From DAHUYF01 sp963789275 (GTDB lineage Bacteria > Pseudomonadota > Alphaproteobacteria > ATCC43930 > CGMCC-115725): a stretch of DNA of 64,000 bases. Below, in pieces: positions 37,145-45,968 of this stretch; position 1 is the first letter of the stretch, and every line of letters begins with the position of its first letter. Location: contig CAWBKF010000018.1 of NCBI GenBank assembly GCA_963789275.1, positions 62,001 through 126,000 on the forward strand. The letters are read 5' to 3'. The translations under genes and the position numbers were made by a program. A model generated the notes under the pieces. The model was not told the DNA's origin. It made no database searches and worked only from the letters and a program-made list of their open reading frames with translations.

Positions 37145-38062
37145 TCAGAACGGGAAGGAGACGCTCAGGTGATAGAACGAAGCGTTGAAGGTGTTCTCCG
37201 CCTGGACGCCGAACAGCGCTTTGAAGTCGACTTCGGCCGGGCCGAAGTTGTAGCCGACGAGCGGACCAACCAGCACGTGCTCGATCTTGCCGCCGCCCGC
37301 CGCGCTGGACGGGGCGCCGAAGCCGGAGTCGTTGCTGATCTGCTGCGTGTAGTTGCCGCCGATACCGACGTTCCACTTGCCGATGTTCTTCGACGCGGTC
37401 AGGTCGAGGTAGAACACGGTGCCGCTCTGATAGTCCGTATCCGTATCCTTGGTGTTGATGTCGAATACGGCCTTCGCGGTGAAATCCCAGCCATTGTCGA
37501 GATAGCTCACGGCGACGTCGGGCTCGAAAGTCCAGAAGTCGTTGGCAATGCCCACGGATTTCCGGCCGCCGGTGACCGCGATGGTCTGCGTATCGCCGTC
37601 ATTGGCATAGATGCCGACACCGGTCGAGACGAAGAAGGGATGGAAGTTCCAGGACAGCTGGATCGGGACGATGATCGTATTGAACATGCCGCTCTGGATC
37701 GAGGAGCCGCCGCCGACCTGGGTCAGGTTGAGGTTCTGCTGGGAATAGGGCTCAATCAGCACCGCCGCGTAGGTCGCGCCGAGGATGTTGATGCCCGGGG
37801 CCCACAGGACCGAGGGGATGTTCAGATAGGCCGTGACGTTCGCGGGAAGGTTGTTGCCGCTGTTGTTTCTCAGGCCGCCGGTGATGATGACGTTGTCATC
37901 GGCGAAGTAGAAGCCGGGAGGCGGCAGTGCGCCGACCGGCGTGCCGACGGAAACGCCCGGCAGATACGGTGAGTTGCCTTCCAGCGCGAGAGCCTGGCCG
38001 GCCCACCCGGCAGCGGCGACCACACCGGCGGTCGCCACGATCTTAACGAGTTTTGACGTCAT
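37145..38062 (-). CDS. Outer-membrane transporter, MetA-pathway-of-phenol-degradation/SphA family
   Basis: 305 residues with a signal peptide ending at ALA (MTSKLVKIVATAGVVAAAGWAGQALA) and a beta-rich body of alternating residues ending in SVSFPF, so the C-terminal Phe expected of an outer-membrane barrel is present. N-terminal PGVSVGTPVGALPPPGFYFADDN is typical of the Phenol_MetA_deg family. It probably forms a channel for small hydrophobic or aromatic compounds. The ATG at 38062 follows AAGGTGGGG. A 12-base repeat GATATCAGAACG occurs at the gene's end and again 21 bases further downstream (37140 and 37119). Confidence 0.75.
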   Translation of the reverse strand: MTSKLVKIVATAGVVAAAGWAGQALALEGNSPYLPGVSVGTPVGALPPPGFYFADDNVIITGGLRNNSGNNLPANVTAYLNIPSVLWAPGINILGATYAAVLIEPYSQQNLNLTQVGGGSSIQSGMFNTIIVPIQLSWNFHPFFVSTGVGIYANDGDTQTIAVTGGRKSVGIANDFWTFEPDVAVSYLDNGWDFTAKAVFDINTKDTDTDYQSGTVFYLDLTASKNIGKWNVGIGGNYTQQISNDSGFGAPSSAAGGGKIEHVLVGPLVGYNFGPAEVDFKALFGVQAENTFNASFYHLSVSFPF

Positions 38063-38321
38063 TGTTAGCACCCCACCTTGCGTTAGTTCCGGCCGAGCGT
38101 TTCGTTCGACCTTGGGTCAAATTCACCGCGCTAAACATCCGCCATACCCGCGCGGCGAGGCAAGCCTGGGCTGGGATTTCCGCTTTGATTCCCGTAGTGT
38201 GTGACCGAATTACAACAATTTTTGTGCGGCGCGGCAAAACAGCCGGAGACGGGATATCATCCGGGGAGGGGACGGGCCGAATTACACCCGCATTCAGCGA
38301 CAGCCGGCCGGCCGAGCCGGC

Positions 38322-38677
38322 CTAATCCGGGGGCTGGAGCGGGAAGCCGGAGGCAGGATCGCGGCGGCGGCGGACAAGCCGGGCCGAGAGGTAGGCGGCG
38401 GTGTCGTCGCGGCATCGCGGAAGAACTTGCGCGCCGCCGCTGCCGAGCGGTGATAGAAGAAGCGTCGCTCGCCCGCTTCATCGGTGCGGATTTCCGAAAC
38501 TTAGGGATCGTCGCCGAGCGCGGTTACATCGTCGACCGCGAGTCGGTCGGACAGGTTGAGGCGCGCGAGATAGAGCGCGGTGTTGAAGCTGTCGCCAGGA
38601 TAGGCGAGATCGAGCAGCGCTGCGTCGCGATGCCGCAGTTCCAGCATGCATTCGCCGATCGCCGCCAGTCGCCTCAT
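38322..38677 (-). pseudogene. Remnant of 2-keto-3-deoxygluconate kinase (pfkB family)
   Basis: From the ATG at 38677 the protein starts MRRLAAIGECMLELRHRD and reaches VTALGDDP, the typical KdgK N-terminus, then meets TAA at 38501. Directly after it the same frame reads IRTDEAGERRFFYHRSAAARKFF, which in KdgK lies about 30 residues further on. That points to an internal deletion. Past about 38390 the sequence degrades and the ATP-site half (GAGD motif, about 200 residues) is absent. It is divergent from the KDPG aldolase gene, the next enzyme of the same pathway. The gene is not functional. Confidence 0.8.
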
Positions 38678-38751
38678 CTTCGCCTCTTGCGACGCGTCCC
38701 GGTTGCTCTACTCTCCCGCCCGCGGCCCGGCGTCAAGGCGGAATCAGCCTC

Positions 38752-39390
38752 ATGCACGAGATCTTTCAAGGCACCTCGGTCATCGCCATCGTCACCGTGA
38801 CGCGCGCCGCCGATGCGGTGCCGCTTGCCGCGGCGCTGCTGCGCGGGGGTTTGCGTGTCATCGAGGTGACCTTGCGCACGCCGGAGGCCACCGCCGCCAT
38901 CCGCGACATCGCGCGCCGGCTGCCCGATGCCGTGGTTGGGGCCGGCACGGTGCTGACCGGCGCCGACGTGACCCGCGCGGTCGAGGCCGGCGCGCGCTTC
39001 CTGGTGAGCCCGGGACTGACCCCCGATCTCGTCGCCGCCGGGCTCGCGAGCGATCTGCCCTACCTGCCCGGCGCGGTGACGCCGTCGGAGATCATCGCCG
39101 CGCGCGAGCGCGGCTTCTCGCTGCTCAAATTCTTCCCCGCCGCGGCCTCGGGCGGCACCGAGGCGCTGCGCCAGTTGGCGCCGGTCTTTCCCGGCATCGC
39201 CTTCTGCCCGACGGGTGGGGTCAATGGCGAGACCGCCTCGGCTTATCTCGCGCTGCCCAACGTGCCGCTGGTGGGCGGCAGCTGGATGGCGCCGGAAGCG
39301 GCGATCTCCGGCGGCGACTGGGCCGGCATCGAGGCTGGCGCGCGCCAGGCGGCGCGGCTGTCGCGGCGCCTTCAATCCGCGAGCTTATAG
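38752..39390 (+). CDS. eda: 2-dehydro-3-deoxy-phosphogluconate aldolase (KDPG aldolase family)
   Basis: Class I aldolase of 212 residues with Glu38 (VIEVTLRT), Schiff-base Lys126 (LLKFFPA), GAGTVL, FLVSPGLTP, PYLPGAVTP and PTGGV. It cleaves KDPG, or a related 2-keto-3-deoxy sugar acid, to pyruvate and an aldehyde. The neighbouring kdgK is destroyed, so its substrate may come from elsewhere or be unphosphorylated. Its last 19 bases overlap, on the other strand, the displaced tail of the glycine-zipper gene. Confidence 0.92.
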   Translation: MHEIFQGTSVIAIVTVTRAADAVPLAAALLRGGLRVIEVTLRTPEATAAIRDIARRLPDAVVGAGTVLTGADVTRAVEAGARFLVSPGLTPDLVAAGLASDLPYLPGAVTPSEIIAARERGFSLLKFFPAAASGGTEALRQLAPVFPGIAFCPTGGVNGETASAYLALPNVPLVGGSWMAPEAAISGGDWAGIEAGARQAARLSRRLQSASL

Positions 39391-39407
39391 CCATTGTTGC
39401 GCAGGCA
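39372..39407 (-). pseudogene. Displaced original 3' end of the glycine-zipper lipoprotein gene
   Basis: On the minus strand the bases read CLRNNGYKLAD and TGA. The intact glycine-zipper gene at the other end of the element reads CLRNNGYTLLTN and TGA in the same frame. The identity begins exactly at the repeat core. The simplest reading is that this is the pre-integration C-terminus, cut off from its gene by the inserted element. Confidence 0.85.
39386..39407. repeat. attL: left boundary repeat of the integrated element
   Basis: A 22-base sequence repeated at 54862-54883 in the same orientation with two mismatches (at 39390 and 39393). The exact shared core is TTGTTGCGCAGGCA at 39394-39407. 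The integrase gene starts 190 bases inward. In that gap CATAACG (39511) and CGTTATG (39555) form an inverted pair that might be an integrase arm or autoregulation site. Confidence 0.85.
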
Positions 39408-39594
39408 GGAGCGGCCGTTTCTAGAGAAACCAGGAATTGAGCCGTTTCCCGAGCGTACTGGGCGCACAAACGCCGGGAAATGCGGCTCTTCTCGAAGCGT
39501 CGCTTCTTTTCATAACGTTGCGGAGCGTTGCCTCTTGTAGCGTTCAGGTTGATGCGTTATGTTCCCCAGGATGTCCCCAGGGGAGCACCTGAAA

Positions 39595-40929
39595 ATGCCG
39601 ACCGCTTCTGAAACCGACACCGGTTACCGCGTCCTCGAGCACACCGAGACGGTAGAGCTGACAAAGCGTCTTCTCAGCTCCACGGCCGCAGCGCCAGGCG
39701 AGCGGCGTACCTATCGGGACACCGAGATTGCCGGCCTTGAGCTGCGCGTGAGCGGGCCAGGGGAGCGCCGCAGGAGCGGGCTCAAGGTGTGGACGCTCAA
39801 ATACCGCTGCAGCGGCGTCCAGAAGCGCATGACCATCGGGCAACACCCTCCGCTCGGACTGGCGAGTGCGCGCCGCTTGGCCGCCGTGGCCAAGGCTATG
39901 GCGGCCCGCGGCGAGGATCCGCAGCTCGCCCGTGACCAGAAGGCCGGCGACCGCCAGCGCCGACGAGAGATGCTGGCCGCCCGGCTGACGGTCAAGGAGA
40001 TGTTGCTCGACTATGCCAACAGGGGGATCGGGGGCGAGGCGGAGACGCACAAGCGGGCCGTCAAGCGCTGGTTCACCGAGTACGTCATTCCCTTCACGCC
40101 AAAAGGCCGTGAGCGCCGCCTGGGCGACATCTTCGTTGACGAGGTGAAGCCGGCGGACATCAAGGCTGCAGTGGACAAGGTCGCGTCAACGAAGGGGACC
40201 ACGGCCAACCGGCTGCTCTCTTCGCTCAAGAGCGCCTGGACGTGGGCGATGGTCCCGCATGGGGATTATGTCCGAGTCAACGTGGCTGCGCCGGTGAAGC
40301 CGCCCTATGACGAGGGCGGCAATGCCGGCCGGGCGCTCGATCGCGACGAGCTGGCGCCCATCTGGAAAGCGTCGGGGCGCCTGCCGGCGTCGTTCAGGGA
40401 TGCATTCCGGATCCTGTTGCTGACCGGCCAGCGCCGTGAGGAAGTAAGCGAGCTGCGGCTATCGGCGATCAACCTCGAAACTGGCGTGTGGAAGCAAGCG
40501 GCATGGGAGAATAAAGCGGGGCGCCGCCACCATCTCACGCTCCCGGCGACCGCGCTGGCGATCCTCCGGCGGATAGCCAGCGAGCAAGCCGCGCGCATGA
40601 AAACCGATGACCGCTTTTTCGTCCAGGAGAACGGCAGCGGTATCGTGACGGGCTGGTCCGCCTACATGAAGAAGATGAAGGCATGGGCTGACGAAGAGGC
40701 GCAGGCCAAGCTGCATCCTTGGAAGCTGCACTCGCTGCGCCACACGGTGCGTACCGGCCTGTCAGTCTGCAAAATCCCCGAGCACGTCGCCGAGCTGGTG
40801 CTGAATCATGCCATCGAGGACAAGCTGGCGAAGCGCTACGGGCATGAAGCTTTTCTCGACGATATCGCCGAGGCGCTGGCGAAGTGGGAGCGGTGGCTGT
40901 TGGCGATCGTCGGCCGTCAACTCAGTTGA
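39595..40929 (+). CDS. int: Tyrosine-type site-specific integrase
   Basis: 444 residues, P4-integrase-like layout: an N-terminal DUF4102-type DNA-binding part (LELRVSGPG, KVWTLKYR, MTIGQHPPLGLASAR), a core-binding domain and the catalytic domain with Arg280 (LTGQRREEV), His379/Arg382 (HSLRHT), His405 (LVLNH) and Tyr415 (KRYGH). All catalytic residues are present, so it should be active. The ATG at 39595 has GGGGAG ten bases upstream. It lies just inside attL, the normal place for an integrase acting on this site. Confidence 0.93.
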   Translation: MPTASETDTGYRVLEHTETVELTKRLLSSTAAAPGERRTYRDTEIAGLELRVSGPGERRRSGLKVWTLKYRCSGVQKRMTIGQHPPLGLASARRLAAVAKAMAARGEDPQLARDQKAGDRQRRREMLAARLTVKEMLLDYANRGIGGEAETHKRAVKRWFTEYVIPFTPKGRERRLGDIFVDEVKPADIKAAVDKVASTKGTTANRLLSSLKSAWTWAMVPHGDYVRVNVAAPVKPPYDEGGNAGRALDRDELAPIWKASGRLPASFRDAFRILLLTGQRREEVSELRLSAINLETGVWKQAAWENKAGRRHHLTLPATALAILRRIASEQAARMKTDDRFFVQENGSGIVTGWSAYMKKMKAWADEEAQAKLHPWKLHSLRHTVRTGLSVCKIPEHVAELVLNHAIEDKLAKRYGHEAFLDDIAEALAKWERWLLAIVGRQLS

Positions 40930-41027
40930 AAACCCCTGCCGAGCCAAAGGAACGGAAGCCCTCAATCTTCGTTTACACATCTGCCACATGAGCCAGATGT
41001 GACAGATGCGACCGATGCGGAGGCAAG

Positions 41028-41279
41028 ATGGCGCGGATTCAGGTAATCCACGAAACGACGCTCGACGATGATTTCAAAGAGTGGCGGCTCTTTCTGCAAT
41101 GGGGCCGCTACATCTATGACGATGGGACGAGTGAATGCGGATACAGGTTCATCTACCGCAAGCCCGGAAACAGACACCTCCAGGCAGCGCGCGGCGGAGC
41201 CCGCATACCCGACATCGAGACCGCTCGAAAACTACTTGGTCAGGCTGAAACCGAAGGCTGGGGCGAACTAAGCGGATAG
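41028..41279 (+). CDS. Hypothetical element-encoded protein (83 aa)
   Basis: Small soluble protein beginning MARIQVIHETTLDDDF with several aromatic residues (WRLFLQWGRYIY, GYRFIYRKPGNRHLQAARGGARIPDIETA). A good GGAGGCAAG ribosome site precedes the ATG. No known domain. It follows the integrase gene by about 100 bases and converges on the minus-strand gene at 41323. Confidence 0.6.
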   Translation: MARIQVIHETTLDDDFKEWRLFLQWGRYIYDDGTSECGYRFIYRKPGNRHLQAARGGARIPDIETARKLLGQAETEGWGELSG

Positions 41280-41322
41280 CTGCTCCAGCAGCGCGGCATC
41301 ATCATCATCATTCTTCCGGCGG

Positions 41323-41595
41323 CTAGGCCTTTCCCAGCGCCGTGATCCGATACACGGTCCGCCGCCCGCCGCATCGGGGGCACGGGACGGGCGGCATCCG
41401 TATACACGTCGCATCGGCTCCGCGCTCCGCGATGAGCTTGTCGAGGTCGATGTCGAATAGCGCGACGACCCGCCGTCCGGCGGGGATGTCCTTGCGGTAA
41501 GGGGCGGCGCAGTCGTTGCACCAACCGAAAAGGCTGCGGCCATACCGCTGGAGGTAGCCGAGGGTATCGATGTCGATACGGGTGTTGTCGGGCAT
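41323..41595 (-). CDS. Small zinc-binding element protein (90 aa)
   Basis: Two cysteine pairs, GWCNDC and PCPRCGG, about 45 residues apart make a likely zinc ribbon. The middle (VVALFDIDLDKLIAERGADATCIR) is helical. A GGAGG ribosome site lies eight bases before the ATG at 41595. Resembles small phage zinc-ribbon proteins; function unknown. Confidence 0.6.
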   Translation of the reverse strand: MPDNTRIDIDTLGYLQRYGRSLFGWCNDCAAPYRKDIPAGRRVVALFDIDLDKLIAERGADATCIRMPPVPCPRCGGRRTVYRITALGKA

Positions 41596-41754
41596 AGCGG
41601 CCTCCGACTGCTGATGTCCCCCGACGCAAGCGCGTCGGAAGTACCTGCCCCTTTACGTTGCAGAATTCTTGCTTCCGGTATAACAATCGCGAGAACGAGT
41701 GACGACCGAAAGCGCTACCACGCGCGCCTGGCGTAGCTAGACGGAGTGGGGAAG

Positions 41755-41964
41755 ATGCCGCCTAAGATTAGTCCGCAGACCAAAACAATCCGTGTCCGTG
41801 ACCACCAGCCACTCGGCGATCTCATTCAGGGCATTCAAGACTACGAGCATGCTCATCCGGGGCGCCGACTTGAAATCACGGTGGTAGATGGGACGCCCGC
41901 GGTGGTGATACCGACCGAAGACGCTGTTATCTGGAAACTCACAAACGGATGGAACGCCGAATAA
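41755..41964 (+). CDS. Hypothetical element-encoded protein (69 aa)
   Basis: Short basic-to-acidic protein MPPKISPQTKTIRVRD ... LEITVVDGTPAVVIPTED. The ATG at 41755 follows GGAGTGGGG; an in-frame GTG at 41746 is a weaker option. It is followed at 23 bases by the gene at 41987, so these two form a short plus-strand operon. Function unknown. Confidence 0.5.
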   Translation: MPPKISPQTKTIRVRDHQPLGDLIQGIQDYEHAHPGRRLEITVVDGTPAVVIPTEDAVIWKLTNGWNAE

Positions 41965-41986
41965 AGTCCCGCCGGGGAGGAACATT

Positions 41987-42343
41987 GTGCCAAAGCCGCC
42001 ACTGGAAAACTCCTCCGCAGCAGCGGACATCTCAGGCGCTCGAAACGACATACGTAAGCTGGCCGATGCGATTACCGGTGCGTTCAAGACCGCCACCGCC
42101 GACGGACACCCCGCTCTCCGCGCCGAGTATCGGGCCAAGGCAGAGGCGCGGATGGATCGTTATCTCGCCGCCCTGGCGGCGGCGCCTGGAACCCTAGGCT
42201 GGACGGCTGACGAGATCGACAAGAACAAGGCCGCCTTGCGACACGGCTTGAACGATGATCGGCGCGGCAAAGCAGAACCCGCGCAGCAAGTCTATTACGC
42301 GGCGGTCGGTCGGCTCAGCGAACTACGCCCCGTTGATAAATAG
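41987..42343 (+). CDS. Hypothetical element-encoded protein (118 aa)
   Basis: Helical protein with a GTG start at 41987 behind GGGGAGGAAC. Contains ARNDIRKLADAITGAFKTA and a DEIDKNKAALRHGLND segment. No recognised domain or catalytic motif. Second gene of a two-gene plus-strand unit near the integrase. Confidence 0.55.
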   Translation: MPKPPLENSSAAADISGARNDIRKLADAITGAFKTATADGHPALRAEYRAKAEARMDRYLAALAAAPGTLGWTADEIDKNKAALRHGLNDDRRGKAEPAQQVYYAAVGRLSELRPVDK

Positions 42344-42419
42344 CCCACATCGTTCTCGAAGCAGAGAAGCCCCGCCAGGGATGCTCGGCAGAGCTTCTCG
42401 CCGTCGTGATCTATATGAT

Positions 42420-42596
42420 CTAGACGCCGCGCCGAAGGCGACGGGCTTCCTCGCGTATTTCCTTGGCGTACCGAATGCGGCCGATTTCATCGTGAAGCTC
42501 GTCTAGCGCGAGCGCCTGTTCAATGCCGGGGCCTAGCAAAACAATTTCGTCGAGCTTGTTGCCGATGTGGGCCGCGTCGTCCGGGGAAAGGTGCAT
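42420..42596 (-). CDS. Hypothetical small helical protein (58 aa)
   Basis: MHLSPDDAAHIGNKLDEIVLL ... LDELHDEIGRIRYAKEIREEARRLRRGV: an amphipathic, charged, helical protein. The ATG at 42596 follows CAGGAGAG. Lies downstream of the tape-measure gene on the same strand. Function unknown. Confidence 0.5.
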   Translation of the reverse strand: MHLSPDDAAHIGNKLDEIVLLGPGIEQALALDELHDEIGRIRYAKEIREEARRLRRGV

Positions 42597-42708
42597 GGTT
42601 CTCTCCTGCCGCTCGGGGATGATCAACCGGCGGTAGCGGGAGAGTGTTTCAATGGACGCCGAAAGGCAACACAAAAATGACACTTGTGCCCATTTCTCTA
42701 GGACATCT

Positions 42709-45700
42709 CTAGCGCGTTCTCGCACTTGAAGATGTCAACGATTTCTCTGGCCGCTGCGCCCAAGCTGATTTCAGCGCTTTTTGCTGTATCTGATTTTGAG
42801 TAGCTCCAAAGGCGTGCGGATTTGGCGCGGTTATGTTCCATGTGAAATGATTGTTGACGCTGCTGGCAAGGCCGCCGTTCTGCACCTGATTTTTCGGGAT
42901 GACCCGCTCGCCCTTCTGCAGAATTGCGGCCTGCTCGTCGGGCATCAAACCGCTGTGATAGCGCGGCGCGCCGAGCCACACGCTGGGATCGATACCGCGG
43001 ATGATGTGGCTGAAGTCGCGACCGACGATACCGCCGCCGTGCATGGCGATCTCACCGCCGGCAAACATATCCGCGTAGCTGGTCCCGCTGCTCGCGAGTG
43101 CACCGCTCGTTGCGCTGGAGCCGCCGAGAAGACTTGCGTAGCTGTTGGCGCCCGTCATGTCCCCACCAGCGCCGCCCAGGCCTCCCACGACAACTACACT
43201 GCCGGCGGTCACGGTCATGGCCGCGGTCTGCACGGTCTGCGAAAGGCTCGATGCTGCAGAGGTGGCCGCTGACGTTGGCGAGCTTCCATTGCCAATGCCT
43301 AATTTCTGCATGATCCACTGGAAGCCTTCGCCGATAAGGCCGAATTGATTGCTGTCGCTTGAGCCTGAGCTTGCGCCGCCTTGGCCGGGGAGCAACCCGC
43401 CTAGTACTCCGTTGCCGCTGGTGTTGCCCGGCGCGGCAAAGCTGAACGTGCTCTGCCCGGCGGTGTTCTGCCCGATCGCGTTTTTAAGGAGATTCGAAAG
43501 CGGGTCCGTGACGAAGGCTTTCGTCCCGGCCGCATCGAGGCTTGACAGGATGCTTTCGCCCGCGCTCTGGAGACCGCCTTTCTTGCCGGCTCCGGCAGCG
43601 AGCTTCCCCGGCGCCGTGGCGAGCGCGTCGACAAACGAATTGATTTCGGAATTAAACTGCTGCTGCGCCTGAGTCGCTTGCTGCAAGGCAGTCTGCGCCT
43701 GAGTGAGCGCCGTCGCCTGCGCCTGGATGTCGGCCGCGCTCAGATTGCCGCCGCTGGCGCGGTTCTGCTTCGTCAGCGTGTCGACGTTCTGCGCTTGCAT
43801 CATGTCCATCGGACTGGCGCCGCTCTGCAGGAGATCATACTGGTTGGTTGTGTCGGTTAACGTTTGCATCGTGTTCGCGGTGATGCGCGCGCCTTGCGTC
43901 GCCGGCCGGATGTTGTCGAACTGCTTTTTATAGTCGTCGAGCTTCGTGACGACGCCACCAATGGAGGCTCCGAGCTTCTTGCTCTCGTCGCCGCCCTCGC
44001 TGAGCGCCTGAGCGAAATCCTGGAGCTGCTTGACGATGAGATCGATGCCGGTATCCATGTGAGCGTTCGCGACACCGCCTGACGTGTCGCCGCTCTGGAA
44101 GGCCGTCATCTGCCGTTGCATTTCCGAGATTTGCAGCGGCAGGCGCTTGATCATCGCGGCGGCTTCGCCCATCGGAGCGGCGGCGGAGCTGCGCAGCATC
44201 GATTGCGTCGGCTCGTCGGAGTAGTCGAGTTGCGTATTCTCGTCGTCGCCGTACAGCAGCGCCGGGTTCATGGGGTTCGCATTGCGCGCGCGCCGGCGAG
44301 CGCCGGCAAGCAATGACGCGGCCCCGCCCTGGCCGGCGAGCAGCGCCGTGATCTGCGATATGAGCGCGCTGGTCTGCTGGCCCTCGGCATATTGCGATCG
44401 GTTGGACTGTTCCTCATATCCGGCATCAAGCGAGCGCGTGCGCTGGCGGATGTACTCCGAGCGGTCGCCAGGGCTCATAGCGCCGGTTGCGATCATCTGA
44501 TCGGCAGTGGCGCCGTATTCGTCGAGCGATGCTTGGTAAGGGCCGCTCGCCGCGCCGGCAGCGCGTGCGCTCGCGATGTTCGCTTGCTTCGTCAGTTCAT
44601 TCACCGGGCCTTGCGCGTTGAACACGCCATCGGTGAGCTTCGCAAAGGCTTGGTCAAGCTGTTCAGTGGTGATGCCGAGCTTTTGCTGGTTTTCGAGCAA
44701 GAGCTGATAGGCGTCAGTTGCACCCGCGGCGCCGGCCGGCCCGTGGATGCCGATCCCGCCGAGCGCACTACCGTAGCCGGGTTGCCCCTCTACACCGTAG
44801 GCGTGATAGTTCATCGGAGGGGGCGTGCCGGCGTCCAGCGCTTGCGGATTGGCCGAGCCGGGATGCGTCAGCGGCTCGCCGTATGTCGTTCCGGTGTAGG
44901 GATCCGTCCAGCCTTGAACGCCGCTGGTCTGCGGCGAGCCCGGGGCGCTCCCGCCAAGCGCGTATGCGCGCAATCCCTGCCACGCCGTCGAGATGCCGGC
45001 GCCGATGCCGCCGGTGCGGTACGCTTCAAGCGCCGTCGTCATATCGGTGCCAAGCATGGCCCGCTGGGCCGGGCTGAGCATGGACGCGATAGGCGTCTGC
45101 TGGCGCGTCGTCTCGATCTGCCTGTTCACCTCGTCGCGGCGCAACTGAGCGGCGCGCTCGGCGGCAGCATTCGCCTCTTGCTGCTGCAGATTGAATTGCT
45201 CAAGGGCGGTCGGCGCGGTCGCGCGCGAATAGGGATCGTTCGCCAAGTCGCCGACACCGAACTGCTGGGCAATGGCGTTGCGGCCGGGACCAGCTTGCAT
45301 GTGCTGGAGCGCGGTAACGACCTGACGCGCAATCTCGGTGGGATCCCCGCTAGTAGCTATGCCAAGTTGTCCAAGAGTACTGCGTCCGGCTATGTCGCTA
45401 GCGCTGCTGCCGCTCAGGATGCTGGATATCGTGCCGAAAGCGGTGTTGCTCTGTCCTGGAGACGCACCGAGCGTAGCAAACGACTGCTGCATCGTAGCTA
45501 GCTGTGAGCCGGTAGTGCCCAACGTCATCGCCAGTGTCGATAGACTGCGCTGTGCGTTGATCGCGCCATCGCTCATGAACTGGAATGCATCACGGCCGTA
45601 CAGGCTCAGAGACCGCAGGCTGTCGCCCACCTTTTCAGTGATTGATAGCTGCGCTTCCATCCCGTCGTTCGCGAGCTTGATGGCGCCGGAGGCAGCTTCG

Positions 45701-45957
45701 TACACACCGACTAATGCAGCGGCGCCGGTCGCGAGCTTGGCAAGCGTCGTGACGTAACTGGAAGTTTTCGAGTTGATATCGTCGAGTGTGCGGCCGTGCT
45801 CGGACAGGAGGCGGTTAGTCTGTTCTTGAGCCGCCGCGAGCTGCTGAATCGCGCGCGTCACATCCTGCGACGAATGAGCGAAGTCTTGCAGCGACCCCTT
45901 TGCGCGGTCTACTCCCGAAGTGTCAACCGTGATGCCGAGTGCGGCCAAGTCAGCCAT
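42709..45957 (-). CDS. Phage tail tape-measure protein
   Basis: 1082 residues, long, helical and rich in Ala, Gln, Ser and Gly. It begins LGITVDTSGVDRAKGSLQDFA, a common tape-measure start, followed by a coiled coil (QQLAAAQEQTNRLLSEHGRTLDD). Near the C-terminus GGEIAMHGGGIVGRDF and RYHSGLMPDEQAAILQKGERVIPKNQV are typical tape-measure end motifs. Its length would set a tail of roughly 150 nm by the usual rule. No lytic domain is seen. It follows a pair of overlapping small genes, where tail chaperones usually lie. Confidence 0.85.
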   Translation of the reverse strand: MADLAALGITVDTSGVDRAKGSLQDFAHSSQDVTRAIQQLAAAQEQTNRLLSEHGRTLDDINSKTSSYVTTLAKLATGAAALVGVYEAASGAIKLANDGMEAQLSITEKVGDSLRSLSLYGRDAFQFMSDGAINAQRSLSTLAMTLGTTGSQLATMQQSFATLGASPGQSNTAFGTISSILSGSSASDIAGRSTLGQLGIATSGDPTEIARQVVTALQHMQAGPGRNAIAQQFGVGDLANDPYSRATAPTALEQFNLQQQEANAAAERAAQLRRDEVNRQIETTRQQTPIASMLSPAQRAMLGTDMTTALEAYRTGGIGAGISTAWQGLRAYALGGSAPGSPQTSGVQGWTDPYTGTTYGEPLTHPGSANPQALDAGTPPPMNYHAYGVEGQPGYGSALGGIGIHGPAGAAGATDAYQLLLENQQKLGITTEQLDQAFAKLTDGVFNAQGPVNELTKQANIASARAAGAASGPYQASLDEYGATADQMIATGAMSPGDRSEYIRQRTRSLDAGYEEQSNRSQYAEGQQTSALISQITALLAGQGGAASLLAGARRRARNANPMNPALLYGDDENTQLDYSDEPTQSMLRSSAAAPMGEAAAMIKRLPLQISEMQRQMTAFQSGDTSGGVANAHMDTGIDLIVKQLQDFAQALSEGGDESKKLGASIGGVVTKLDDYKKQFDNIRPATQGARITANTMQTLTDTTNQYDLLQSGASPMDMMQAQNVDTLTKQNRASGGNLSAADIQAQATALTQAQTALQQATQAQQQFNSEINSFVDALATAPGKLAAGAGKKGGLQSAGESILSSLDAAGTKAFVTDPLSNLLKNAIGQNTAGQSTFSFAAPGNTSGNGVLGGLLPGQGGASSGSSDSNQFGLIGEGFQWIMQKLGIGNGSSPTSAATSAASSLSQTVQTAAMTVTAGSVVVVGGLGGAGGDMTGANSYASLLGGSSATSGALASSGTSYADMFAGGEIAMHGGGIVGRDFSHIIRGIDPSVWLGAPRYHSGLMPDEQAAILQKGERVIPKNQVQNGGLASSVNNHFTWNITAPNPHAFGATQNQIQQKALKSAWAQRPEKSLTSSSARTR

Positions 45958-45968
45958 GAAAATTCTCC

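Noticed and set aside
41737..42138. Minus-strand ORF of 133 codons opposite two small element genes
   Set aside because: The plus-strand genes at 41755 and 41987 each have a good ribosome site; this frame does not.
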